Source of the DNA: JAJXWB01 sp046349215 | GTDB taxonomy: Bacteria > Pseudomonadota > Alphaproteobacteria > Rhizobiales > Beijerinckiaceae | Reading direction: 5' to 3' | DNA: 64,000 nucleotides | NCBI GenBank assembly: GCA_046349215.1 | Contig: JAXMCV010000002.1 | Location: 620,001 to 684,000 of the forward strand | In this document: one piece after another, positions 49,627 to 58,672 of the stretch | Position numbering within the stretch: position 1 is the first letter of the stretch | Layout of the letters: each line of letters starts with the position of its first letter | Position numbers and translations under genes: made by a program | The notes under the pieces: generated by a model | What the model was told of the DNA's origin: nothing | Seen by the model: the letters and a program-made list of their open reading frames with translations, nothing else | Database searches by the model: none

Positions 49627-49672
49627 ACCCGAATGCACGGCCTGCTCCGGCGGGCCGTGCTAGGCTCGCTCC

Positions 49673-49876
49673 ATGACGGACGATCCGCAAAAGACCGGCG
49701 GCGCCATGACGCTCAACGAGCGTCTGTATTTCGCCGGGTTGATCGAGCGATGGGACGCTGCCGCCCGCGCCCGCGATCGCGCGGCCATGCTGGCGATATT
49801 GAAGCAGGTCGGCATCGAGGCGCCCGAGCGGATCGTCGATTCCGGTCTCGCCGATCCGGCGCGCTACGGGTTCTGA
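49673..49876 (+). CDS. small conserved hypothetical protein
   Basis: 67-residue protein of unknown function. MTLNERLYFAGLIERWDAAARARDRAAMLAILKQVGI reads as a pair of amphipathic helices, and the DPARYGF ending is typical of a small protein family found in Hyphomicrobiales. The start MTDDPQ at 49673 lacks a strong RBS; an internal ATG (MTLNER) at 49706 is possible. It lies between the P450 gene and a terminator. Confidence 0.65.
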   Translation: MTDDPQKTGGAMTLNERLYFAGLIERWDAAARARDRAAMLAILKQVGIEAPERIVDSGLADPARYGF

Positions 49877-49910
49877 GGGACGACAGGCCGGGAAATCGGC
49901 CCGGAAAAGA

Positions 49911-49938
49911 AAGCCGCAGGCGATGGCCTGCGGCTTTT
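49911..49938. terminator. bidirectional rho-independent terminator
   Basis: Perfect 11-bp stem AAGCCGCAGGC / GCCTGCGGCTT with a GATG loop. It is followed by TTTTCC on the plus strand and by a T-rich run on the minus strand. It serves the P450 side and the convergent ligC gene. Confidence 0.9.
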
Positions 49939-49962
49939 CCGTTTCGAGGTCTGGACGAATCC

Positions 49963-50907
49963 TCAGCCGAACGATTTTTCGATCCGGTCGAGGGTGCGCA
50001 TCGCCGGCAGGCATTGCGCCAGCGAGGAATTCGGCTCGCGGCCCTCCTTGATCGCGGAGAAGAACTCGCGGTCGATCAGTTCGATGCCGTTGTTGGAGAC
50101 GGCGACGCCGGACAGGTCGATCTTGTTCTCCTTGCCGTCGTAGAGGTCGTCGTAGCGGGCGATGTAGGTGCCGTTGTCGCAGATGTAGCGGAAATAGGTG
50201 CCGAGCGGCCCGTCGTTATTGAACGACAGCGACAGGGTGCAGATGGCGCCGGACGCCGCCTTCAGGCCGATCGCCATGTCCATGGCGATGCCGAGGTTGG
50301 GATGATGAGGGCCTTCGATGCCGAAGGCCTGCACCGCCTCGCCGCCGGTCTGGTACTGGAACAGGTCGACCGTGTGGCAGGCGTGATGCCACAGCAGATG
50401 GTCGGTCCATGAGCGCGCGGCGCCCGTCGCATTGGTGTTGGTGCGGCGGAAGAAGTACGTCTGCACGTCCATTTGCTGGATCTTCAGTTCGCCCTTCTTG
50501 ATCTTGTTGTGGATGTACTGGTGGCTCGGGTTGAACCGGCGGACATGGCCGGCCATGCCGACCACGCCGGTCTCCTTCTGGGTCCGCACCAGCGCCTCGG
50601 AATCGGCGAGGCTGTCGGCCATCGGGATTTCGATCAGCACGTGCTTGCCGGCCTTCATGCACGCTATGCCCTGGGCGGCATGCATCTGCGTCGGCGTGGA
50701 GAGGATCACCGCGTCCACGTCCGGGCGCGCCAGGCTCTCGTTCAGGTCGCGCGTCCAGTGCTTGATGCCGCGTTCCTTGGCGAATCCTTCGAGGTCGCCG
50801 GAGCGGCCGCCGACGATGGAGGTGACTTCGACGCCGTCGATATTCTTGATGGCGTCCAGATGCTTGATGCCGAAGGCGCCCGACGCGCCGGCCACACAGA
50901 CTTTCAT
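49963..50907 (-). CDS. ligC: 4-carboxy-2-hydroxymuconate-6-semialdehyde dehydrogenase (Gfo/Idh/MocA family)
   Basis: 314-residue NAD(P)-dependent enzyme that oxidises the LigAB product to 2-pyrone-4,6-dicarboxylate. The Rossmann motif is AGASGAFG (about 6-13). The sequence keeps long stretches recalled from Sphingobium LigC, such as NPSHQYIHNKI, IQQMDVQTYFFRR, RSWTDHLLWHHACHTVDLF and LSFNNDGPLGTYFRYICDNG. The catalytic Gfo/Idh motif EIPMADS stands for the usual EKP. Length equals LigC (about 315). It is convergent with the P450/small-ORF genes and divergent from the peptide-type ABC transporter. The next enzymes (LigI, LigU, LigJ, LigK) are not in the window. Confidence 0.92.
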   Translation of the reverse strand: MKVCVAGASGAFGIKHLDAIKNIDGVEVTSIVGGRSGDLEGFAKERGIKHWTRDLNESLARPDVDAVILSTPTQMHAAQGIACMKAGKHVLIEIPMADSLADSEALVRTQKETGVVGMAGHVRRFNPSHQYIHNKIKKGELKIQQMDVQTYFFRRTNTNATGAARSWTDHLLWHHACHTVDLFQYQTGGEAVQAFGIEGPHHPNLGIAMDMAIGLKAASGAICTLSLSFNNDGPLGTYFRYICDNGTYIARYDDLYDGKENKIDLSGVAVSNNGIELIDREFFSAIKEGREPNSSLAQCLPAMRTLDRIEKSFG

Positions 50908-51168
50908 GGGCTTCCCCTCGCTTCTTGGCGCTGTCGATAGTCGGCGGACGCGCCGGCGTCGAATCCGTTTCCCTCCGGCCCTCATTCGATTTCTGCATAG
51001 GCCGGGCCTTCCCATCCATAGCGCGGGCGCGGCCATGAAGTCCAAGCGCGCGACGCCAGCGGGGCGGCGCGCCGGGAGACTTGCGCCGGGCCTCATAAGT
51101 TGGAGACAATGCCGCCCTCAGGACCGTTCCCGCGGTCCATCGCTTTTCCTGGTCCGGGCAGGTGGCTC

Positions 51169-52767
51169 ATGAAGAAACGGTATGCGCTTTTCGCTCTTGC
51201 CCTCGGCCTGTCGGCTGCGGCGCCGCTGGCGCCGGCGTCCGCGGTCACCTATCGCCACGCCTTCCAGGGCGATCTCAAGTCGCTCGACCCCTACACGATC
51301 AACGAGACCTTCACGCTGGCCATGCTCGGCAACGTCTACGAGGGGCTGACGCGGCGCGACGGCAATCTGAAGATCATCCCCGGCCTTGCCGAGCGCTGGG
51401 AGACGCCGGAGCCGACGCGCTGGCGGTTCTACCTGCGCAAGGACGTCAAGTTCGCGGGCGGCGAACCGTTCACCGCCGAGGATGTGATCTTCTCCTTCGA
51501 TCGCGTCCGGCAGAACGAATCCGAATTCAAGACGCGCGTGCCGATGGACGCCAGGATCGTCAAGATCGACGATTACACGATCGACTTCGTGCTGACCCAG
51601 CCGAGCCCCAACCTGATCGGCGAATGGGACAGCTGGTACATCCTCTCGAAGGCCTGGTGCGAGGCCAATGGCGCGACGCGCGTGCAGCCGGCCACCGGCG
51701 CGCAGCTCAACGCCTTTGCGCTGAAATCGAACGGCACCGGCCCCTATGTCATCACCAGCCACGAGCCGGGCGTGAAGACGACCATGAAGAAGAACGCCGC
51801 CTGGTGGGGCTGGAAGGATGCGCCGGGCAATGTCGACGATGTCGTCTTCACCACGATCAAGCAGGATGCGACGCGTGTCGCCGCGCTGCTTTCCGGCGAG
51901 GTCGACATGATCGAGCCGGTTCCGGTTCAGGACATGACGCGCGTCGCCGACAATGCCGGCACGCAGATGCTGGCCGGACCGGAATTGCGCACGATCCATC
52001 TCTACATGGACCAGAAGCGCGACGAACTGAAATATGCCTCGGTGAAGGGCAAGAACCCGTTCAAGGACGTGCGCGTCCGCAAGGCCTTCTATGAAGCCAT
52101 CGACATCGAGGCGATCAAGACGAAGGTCATGCGCAACATGTCGACGCCGGCCGCGCTGCTGATCACGCCGCTGCTGTTCGGCCGCGCCGGCGAATTCAAG
52201 CGGCTGCCCTACGATCCGGCCGACGCGAAGAAGCTGCTGGCGGAAGCCGGCTACGCCGACGGCTTCGAGATCACCATGCATTGCCCCAACGACCGCTACG
52301 TCAACGACGAGCAGATCTGCCTCGCGGTCACGTCGATGCTGGCGCGCATCGGCATCAAGGCGAAGCTCGAAGCGCTGCCCAAGGCCGTGTTCTTCGGGCG
52401 CGCGGGTCTCGCCGGCGGCTACGATACGTCCTTCGGCCTCTTGGGCTGGACGCCGTCCGGCTTCGACAGTCTCAACATCTTCCAGAACCTGACGGGCTGC
52501 CGCGACGACAAGGGCAACGGCTCGCCGTTCAACTACGGCGGCTATTGCAATCCGAAGGTCGACGAACTCGTGAAGCCGATCTCCATCGAGACCGATCCGG
52601 AAAAGCGGCTCGGCCTCGTCACGCATGCATGGAAGCTGCTGACCGACGACGTCAGCCACATTCCGATGCACCAGCAGGCGCTGTCGTGGGGCGTTTCGAA
52701 GAAGGTGAAGCTCGTGCAGCGCGCCGACGACGTGATGCTCTACCATTGGGTGGTGAAGTCGGAGTAG
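51169..52767 (+). CDS. peptide/nickel-type ABC transporter solute-binding protein
   Basis: 532-residue periplasmic binding protein (SBP family 5). Signal peptide YALFALALGLSAAAPLAPASA, then the family phrases DLKSLDPYTINETFTLAMLGNVYEGL, LAERWETPEPTRWRFYLRKDVKF and FTAEDVIFSFDRV. The start MKKRYALF at 51169 gives a normal signal peptide; the longer frame (51100) does not. It heads a five-gene transporter operon, though a 190-base gap with a type B repeat separates it from the permeases. Its placement beside ligC raises the chance that it imports an aromatic conjugate or oligomer, not only peptides. Confidence 0.9.
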   Translation: MKKRYALFALALGLSAAAPLAPASAVTYRHAFQGDLKSLDPYTINETFTLAMLGNVYEGLTRRDGNLKIIPGLAERWETPEPTRWRFYLRKDVKFAGGEPFTAEDVIFSFDRVRQNESEFKTRVPMDARIVKIDDYTIDFVLTQPSPNLIGEWDSWYILSKAWCEANGATRVQPATGAQLNAFALKSNGTGPYVITSHEPGVKTTMKKNAAWWGWKDAPGNVDDVVFTTIKQDATRVAALLSGEVDMIEPVPVQDMTRVADNAGTQMLAGPELRTIHLYMDQKRDELKYASVKGKNPFKDVRVRKAFYEAIDIEAIKTKVMRNMSTPAALLITPLLFGRAGEFKRLPYDPADAKKLLAEAGYADGFEITMHCPNDRYVNDEQICLAVTSMLARIGIKAKLEALPKAVFFGRAGLAGGYDTSFGLLGWTPSGFDSLNIFQNLTGCRDDKGNGSPFNYGGYCNPKVDELVKPISIETDPEKRLGLVTHAWKLLTDDVSHIPMHQQALSWGVSKKVKLVQRADDVMLYHWVVKSE

Positions 52768-52794
52768 AGGGTTGCGCTTCGCTTCGTGCGCCTT

Positions 52795-52940
52795 CCTTCT
52801 CCCGCGGAGTGGGAGAAGGTGTCATGCCAAAGGCATGACGGATGAGGGATGCGCCGTTGCCCGAATGTCCGCCGCAATCGCAGGTCCCTCACCCGACCCC
52901 TGCTGCGCAGGGGCCACCCTCTCCCGCGAGCGGGAGAGGG
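52795..52940. repeat. extragenic palindromic repeat, type B, two-armed copy inside the ABC operon
   Basis: 146 bases with a left hairpin CCTTCTCCC...GGGAGAAGG (52795-52819), an inner TGCCAAAGGCA hairpin, and a right hairpin CCCTCTCCCGC/GCGGGAGAGGG (about 52917-52940). It lies between the binding-protein and permease genes, where it may stabilise or attenuate the message so that binding protein is made in excess. Confidence 0.85.
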
Positions 52941-52957
52941 ATGCGCGAGCCTAAGCA

Positions 52958-53935
52958 ATGCTCCACTTCCTCCTCAAGCGCGTTGCCGGGGCCGTCCTTG
53001 TCCTCATCGTCGTCGCGCTGATCGCTTTCGTACTGTTTCGCTACGTCGGCGATCCGATCAACCAGATGGTCGGGCAGGATGTCAGCGTCGCCGACCGCGA
53101 GCGCCTGCGCGAGTCGCTCGGCCTCAACGATCCTGTCATCGTGCAACTGGGGCGCTTCCTGTGGAACGCGCTGCATTTCGATTTCGGCGTCTCCTACCAG
53201 TTCAAGGAAAAGGTCACGAAGCTCGTCGGGGCGCGGTTTCCGGCGACCTTCGAACTCGCCTTCGCCGCCTCGCTGTTTGCGATCGCGATCGGCATTCCGC
53301 TCGGCGTTCTGACCGGCATCCGGCCAAAGGCCTTCCTGTCGCGGCTGTTCATGGCCCTGTCGCTCATCGGCGTCTCGCTGCCGACCTTCCTGATCGGCAT
53401 CCTGCTCATCTACGTCTTCGCCGTGCGGCTGCAGGTGCTGCCATCCTATGGTCGCGGCGAAACGGTGGAGATCGGCTTCTGGCGTACGGGTTTCCTGACG
53501 AAATCGGGACTTGCCGCGCTCGTCATGCCGGCGATCACGCTGGGACTTTTCCAGCTCACCCTGATCGCGCGGCTGGTGCGCGCCGAAATGCTGGAAGTGA
53601 TGCGTTCGGATTTCATCCGCTTCGCGCGCGCCCGCGGCCTGACGGAAGCTTCGGTGCATTTCCGCCATGCGCTCAAGAACACGCTGGTGCCGGTCGTCAC
53701 CATCATCGGTTTGCAGATCGGCTCGATCATCGCCTTCTCGATCATCACCGAAACCGTGTTCCAGTGGCCGGGCATGGGGCTTCTGTTCATCACCTCGGTC
53801 CAGAACGCCGACGTGCCGGTCATGGCCGCCTATCTCATGCTGGTCGCGCTGATCTTCGTGTCGATCAATCTCGCCGTCGATCTCCTCTACCTCGCCATCG
53901 ACCCGCGCATCCGGCTGGAGGGCAGGGCGGCATGA
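52958..53935 (+). CDS. peptide-type ABC transporter permease (DppB-like)
   Basis: 325-residue membrane protein. The start LHFLLKRVAGAVLVLIVVALIAFVLFR is typical of DppB/OppB, with about six transmembrane helices. The EAA-loop region FARARGLTEASVHFRHALKNTLVPV (about 227-251) contacts the ATPase. The second permease overlaps it by 4 bases (ATGA). Confidence 0.93.
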   Translation: MLHFLLKRVAGAVLVLIVVALIAFVLFRYVGDPINQMVGQDVSVADRERLRESLGLNDPVIVQLGRFLWNALHFDFGVSYQFKEKVTKLVGARFPATFELAFAASLFAIAIGIPLGVLTGIRPKAFLSRLFMALSLIGVSLPTFLIGILLIYVFAVRLQVLPSYGRGETVEIGFWRTGFLTKSGLAALVMPAITLGLFQLTLIARLVRAEMLEVMRSDFIRFARARGLTEASVHFRHALKNTLVPVVTIIGLQIGSIIAFSIITETVFQWPGMGLLFITSVQNADVPVMAAYLMLVALIFVSINLAVDLLYLAIDPRIRLEGRAA

Positions 53936-54834
53936 AGCGCCTTCTCTCCTCCGACATCGTCTGGTCGTTCACGCGTTCGCCGGGCGCCATGATCGCGGCG
54001 GCCGTCGCCCTGGCGCTCTGCCTCTCCGCCTTGCTGGCGCCCCTGATCGCGCCGCAGAATCCGTTCGACCTCGCCAGCCTCGACCTCATGGATGCGCGCA
54101 ATCCGCCTGCCTGGCTGGAGGGCGGCGACCGCCGCTTTCTCCTCGGCAGCGACAACCAGGGCCGCGATCTCCTGTCGGCGATCTTCTATGGCGCGCGCAT
54201 CTCGATCGGCGTCAGCCTCGCCTCGGTCGCGCTGGCGATGTTTCTGGGCGTCACGCTCGGCCTCGTGTCGGGCTATTTCGGGGGCAGGGTTGAAGCGATC
54301 ATCATGCGCGCCGCCGACGTGCAGCTCACCTTCCCGGCGATCCTGACCGCGTTGCTGATCTCGGGCGCGGCGCGCGCGACGCTCGGTCCCGGCCGCGCCG
54401 CGGGAACCGAATTCTGGGTGCTCGTCGTGTCGATCGGTCTCAGCTTCTGGGTGCAATACGCGCGCACGGTGCGGGCTTCCACACTGGTCGAACGCAACAA
54501 GGATTATGTCGCCGCCGCACGGCTCATCGGCGTATCGGCGCCGCGCATCATGTTCGCGCATGTCCTGCCGAACGTGCTCGGGCCGGTGCTGGTGATCGCG
54601 ACGATCAATCTGGCGCTCGCCGTCATCACGGAGGCGACCTTGTCGTTTCTCGGCGTCGGACTGCCGCCGAGCCAGCCCTCGCTCGGCACGCTGGTGCGCA
54701 CCGGCAACGATTTCCTGCTCTCCGGGGAATGGTGGATCGTGTTCTTCCCGGGCGCGGCGCTGGCGGCGCTGGCCCTGTCGGTCAACATTCTCGGCGACTG
54801 GCTGCGCGACGCGCTCAATCCGAGGCTGCGATGA
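53932..54834 (+). CDS. peptide-type ABC transporter permease (DppC-like)
   Basis: 300-residue membrane protein. The N-terminal transmembrane helix (MIAAAVALALCLSALLAPLIAP) and periplasmic LGSDNQGRDLLSAIFYGARIS (about 67-87) are hallmarks of DppC/OppC. The EAA loop is YVAAARLIGVSAPRIMFAHVLPNVLGP (about 190-216). It overlaps both neighbours by 4 bases. Confidence 0.93.
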   Translation: MKRLLSSDIVWSFTRSPGAMIAAAVALALCLSALLAPLIAPQNPFDLASLDLMDARNPPAWLEGGDRRFLLGSDNQGRDLLSAIFYGARISIGVSLASVALAMFLGVTLGLVSGYFGGRVEAIIMRAADVQLTFPAILTALLISGAARATLGPGRAAGTEFWVLVVSIGLSFWVQYARTVRASTLVERNKDYVAAARLIGVSAPRIMFAHVLPNVLGPVLVIATINLALAVITEATLSFLGVGLPPSQPSLGTLVRTGNDFLLSGEWWIVFFPGAALAALALSVNILGDWLRDALNPRLR

Positions 54835-55807
54835 GCGGGCCGCTTCTGGACATCAGGGGACTCGGCGTCGAATTCGTGACGCGTCACGGCGCGCTCAACG
54901 CGCTCGACAATGTCTCGTTCACGATGGCGCCGGGCGAGATCCTCGGCCTCGTCGGCGAATCCGGCGCCGGCAAGTCGCTCACGGGGCGCGCCATCATCGG
55001 ACTGCTCGACCGGCCCGGGCGCATCTCCTCGGGCGAAATTCATTTCGAAGGCCGGCGGATCGACGACCTCGGCGTCGAGCAGATGCGCAAGCTGCGCGGC
55101 CGGCGCATCGGCACGATCTTCCAGGACCCGCTGACCAGTCTCGATCCGCTCCAGCGCATCGGCGACCAGCTGATCGAGACGATCCGCACGCATCTGCCGC
55201 TCGGCGAGAAGGAGGCGCGCGCCCGCGCGATCACATTGCTCGAGGAAGTCGGCCTGCCCGCCGCCGAGCGGAGGCTCGGCGCCTGGCCGCACGAATTTTC
55301 AGGCGGCATGCGGCAACGCGTCGTCATCGCGCTGGCGCTCGCCTGCGAGCCGTCGCTTGTCATCGCCGACGAACCGACGACGGCGCTCGACGTGTCCGTG
55401 CAGGCGCAGATCATCGCCATGCTCCGGCGCCTCGCCAGGGCGCATAGCGCATCCGTGCTGCTCGTCACGCACGACATGGGCGTGATCGCGGAAGCCGCCG
55501 ACCGCGTCGCCGTCATGTATGCCGGCCGCATCGTCGAGATCGGCCCGGTGGAGGACGTGATCGCGCGCCCGTGGCATCCCTATGCGAAGGGCCTGATGGG
55601 GTCCATTCCCTCGCTGCGCGAGGATGTCGAACGGCTGGCGCAAATTCCCGGCGCCATGCCGCGCATCGGCGAGCGGCCGGACGGCTGCGCCTTTGCGCCG
55701 CGCTGTCCGAAGGCGGAGCCGCGTTGCCGCGCCGGCGTGCCGCCTCTGGTCGTCAGCGGTCCGCGCGCCGTGGCCTGTGTCGTGGCGCCTGCGCCCGGGG
55801 GCGCGCC

Positions 55808-55811
<4 letters not shown>
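54831..55811 (+). CDS. peptide-type ABC transporter ATPase (DppD-like)
   Basis: 326-residue ATP-binding subunit. Walker A GESGAGKS (about 39-46), signature FSGGMRQR, Walker B VIADEPTTALD, and the C-terminal oligopeptide-transporter extension with cysteines (CAFAPRCPKAEPRCRAG, about 287-303) that can bind a 4Fe-4S cluster in DppD-type proteins. It is followed with 4-base overlap by the second ATPase. Confidence 0.93.
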
Positions 55812-56770
<959 letters not shown>

Positions 56771-56773
56771 ACG

Positions 56774-57337
56774 ATGACGATGCGAGACGATTCATCCAGG
56801 CAATATTCGTGGGGGTTGCCGCAGCGGACCTTCCATTGGCTGATGGCGGCGCTGATCGTCGTCGCCGTTCCGCTCGGGCTCTACGCCTCGCGCCTGACGC
56901 CGGGCGTCGCGCCCCGTCCCGCGCTGCTCGAAATCCACAAGTCGCTCGGCATGGCGATATTGCTGCTCCTGCCGCTGCGCCTGATCGGGCGCGCGCTCGC
57001 CGGCGAACCGAAATGGCGCGAAGCGCCGACGCGGCTCGTGCGCGCCGCCTCGCATGGCGCTCATGCGCTCATCTATCTCGGCATGGCGGCGCTGCCTTTC
57101 AGCGGCTACGTCACGTCGGCGGCCGGCGGCCATTCCATTCCGTTCTTCGGACTGTTCTCGTTTCCCGTGCTGCTCGGCAAGGACAAGTCGCTCGCCTCCA
57201 GCGCCACGACGATTCACCAGGCCATCGCCTATGCGTTCATCGCGCTGGTCGTCCTGCATCTGGCGGCGGTCGTATGGCACCGGCTGAAGGGCGACGAAAC
57301 GCTCGCGCGCATGGCGCCTGGCCTCGGCCGGCGCTGA
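56774..57337 (+). CDS. cytochrome b561-family membrane protein
   Basis: 187-residue di-haem membrane cytochrome with four transmembrane helices. Candidate haem ligands are His in RTFHWLMAALIVV (helix 1), HKSLGMAILLLLPLRL (helix 2), and HQAIAYAFIALVVLHLAAVVWH (helix 4). HRLKGDETLARM is the typical C-terminal turn of the family. These proteins oxidise ubiquinol and pass electrons to periplasmic acceptors or oxygen. It lies 3 bases after the ABC operon. The start is 56774, or ATG at 56780. Confidence 0.9.
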   Translation: MTMRDDSSRQYSWGLPQRTFHWLMAALIVVAVPLGLYASRLTPGVAPRPALLEIHKSLGMAILLLLPLRLIGRALAGEPKWREAPTRLVRAASHGAHALIYLGMAALPFSGYVTSAAGGHSIPFFGLFSFPVLLGKDKSLASSATTIHQAIAYAFIALVVLHLAAVVWHRLKGDETLARMAPGLGRR

Positions 57338-57361
57338 GCCGAAGCGCCGCGGGGCGGCCGC

Positions 57362-57402
57362 TTGACAAACACATAGAATAATATGAATGTGTCTATATGA
57401 AT
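57362..57402 (+). promoter_or_regulatory. AT-rich promoter/operator block before the AhpD-like gene
   Basis: A TTGACA hexamer (57362-57367) opens a 41-base AT-rich island in GC-rich DNA. Inside are a perfect inverted repeat ACACAT-N12-ATGTGT (57369-57392) and a direct repeat ATATGAAT at 57381-57388 and 57395-57402. A regulator-bound promoter is likely. No perfect -10 hexamer sits at 17 bases, so activation or an alternative sigma may be needed. Confidence 0.55.
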
Positions 57403-57435
57403 AGGCGTTCGTCGCCTGCTCCGGAGATTTGCGTC

Positions 57436-57801
57436 ATGATCGACAATTGGCCCGAGACGACGAAAGTCCTTTCGTCGAAGCTGAAGAACCTGCGCGGCGG
57501 CGCGCCCGACGTGATGAAGGCCTTTGCCTCGATGGCCCAGAGCGCGCTCGCGCCAAAGGCGCTCGACGTCAAGACCAAGGAACTGATCGCGCTCGCCATC
57601 GGCGTCGCGGTGCGCTGCGACGATTGCATCGCCTTCCACGTGAAGGCGGCGCTGCAGGCCGGCGCGACGCGCGACGAGATCACCGAGACGCTCGGCATGG
57701 CGATCTACATGGGCGCAGGCCCTTCGGCCATGTACGCCAGCCACGCGCTCGATGCGTTCACGCAATTCTCCGAGGCGTCCACGCCTGCGGCGGCGGGCTG
57801 A
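57436..57801 (+). CDS. carboxymuconolactone-decarboxylase/AhpD-family protein
   Basis: 121-residue AhpD-like protein. The redox motif CDDCIAFH (C-x2-C-x3-H, about 59-66) marks the peroxidase-linked branch of the family rather than true carboxymuconolactone decarboxylase. The ATG at 57436 has GGAG upstream; an ATG at 57397 lies inside the AT-rich block and is less likely. It is followed after 12 bases by a rhodanese gene, and a DsrE-like gene is convergent. A thiol-based redox role in sulfur or peroxide handling is likely. Confidence 0.87.
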   Translation: MIDNWPETTKVLSSKLKNLRGGAPDVMKAFASMAQSALAPKALDVKTKELIALAIGVAVRCDDCIAFHVKAALQAGATRDEITETLGMAIYMGAGPSAMYASHALDAFTQFSEASTPAAAG

Positions 57802-57813
57802 GGTACGGCGGAT

Positions 57814-58152
57814 ATGTTCGGAAACCTGTTTGGCCGCAGCGACGCGGCTTCGCCGGACCTCACCGGCTACGATGATCTGCAGGCGATGCTCGGCAGGAAG
57901 GAATGCGCGCTCGTCGATGTGCGCGAACCCGCCGAATTCGCTGGCGGTCATGCGCCGGGCGCCATCAACCTGCCCCTGTCGCAGTTCGACCCGGCGAAAT
58001 TGCCACGGGGCAGGGTGGTGCTGATCTGCAAGTCGGGCAGGCGCTCGGGCAATGCGCTGGCGCTCGCGCGCCGCGCCGGCATCGAGAACATCACGCATTT
58101 CGCTGGCGGCATGGGGCGCTGGCAGTCGCTCGGCGGCGCAATCGTGCGTTGA
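57814..58152 (+). CDS. single-domain rhodanese
   Basis: 112-residue sulfurtransferase. The rhodanese fold shows ALVDVREPAEFAGGHAPGAINLPLSQ (about 31-56) and the active-site loop CKSGRRSG with the persulfide-carrying Cys (about residue 71). It has no signal peptide, so it is cytoplasmic. It is in an operon with the AhpD-like gene. It moves sulfane sulfur between thiols. Confidence 0.92.
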   Translation: MFGNLFGRSDAASPDLTGYDDLQAMLGRKECALVDVREPAEFAGGHAPGAINLPLSQFDPAKLPRGRVVLICKSGRRSGNALALARRAGIENITHFAGGMGRWQSLGGAIVR

Positions 58153-58156
58153 GGCT

Positions 58157-58600
58157 TCACGGCTTGATGTAGGCGTAGCCCTGCATCTGCAACTCGGCGA
58201 TGCGTACGACGCCGCCCTTTTCGATTTCGACAAAGCCGGGCAGCAGGTCGGCCAGCGTCACCTCCTGGCCGCGCATCGTGTTCCTGCACGCCTCGAAGCG
58301 GACGCCCGATTGCGTCAGCATGTCGACAGCGGATGTCACGCGCGCGTCGGCGCCCTTCGTATGGAACATCTTCAGCGCCGGCCCGTTGATCACGACCTTG
58401 AGGTCGGCCTTGCCCGGCCCGCCCGTGCCGATGATGTGATTGCGCAAGTTGGCGAGCGCCTCGGTCACCTTCTCGACGTCGTCGACGTGATAGACGACCT
58501 TTTGGCGCGGTGCCGCAGGGCCATCCTGCGCGCCCGCACGAACGAGGCCGAAGGCGCCTGCCGCGCCGGCAACGGCTGCGAAGAAAGAACGGCGTTCCAT
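58157..58600 (-). CDS. Tat-exported DsrE-family protein
   Basis: 147-residue protein with a twin-arginine-like signal (MERRSFFAAVAGAAGAFGLVRAGA). The DsrE-like domain has KVVYHVDDVEKVTEALANLRNHI and KVVINGPALKMF, and a single conserved Cys in FEACRNTMRG (about residue 107). DsrE-like proteins carry or relay sulfur on such a cysteine. GGAGGATCGC before the ATG at 58600 supports this start over 58627. It is convergent with the rhodanese gene, 4 bases apart. Confidence 0.85.
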   Translation of the reverse strand: MERRSFFAAVAGAAGAFGLVRAGAQDGPAAPRQKVVYHVDDVEKVTEALANLRNHIIGTGGPGKADLKVVINGPALKMFHTKGADARVTSAVDMLTQSGVRFEACRNTMRGQEVTLADLLPGFVEIEKGGVVRIAELQMQGYAYIKP

Positions 58601-58672
58601 GCGATCCTCCTCCATCGAGGCTCGCATCCTCGCGCCGTCCGCGCCGGCGCGCCTTGCGCCAGCGCAGGTTTC

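Noticed and set aside
57436..57801. Carboxymuconolactone decarboxylase of the beta-ketoadipate pathway
   Set aside because: The C-x2-C-x3-H motif and rhodanese neighbour indicate the AhpD-like redox branch, and no other beta-ketoadipate gene is close.
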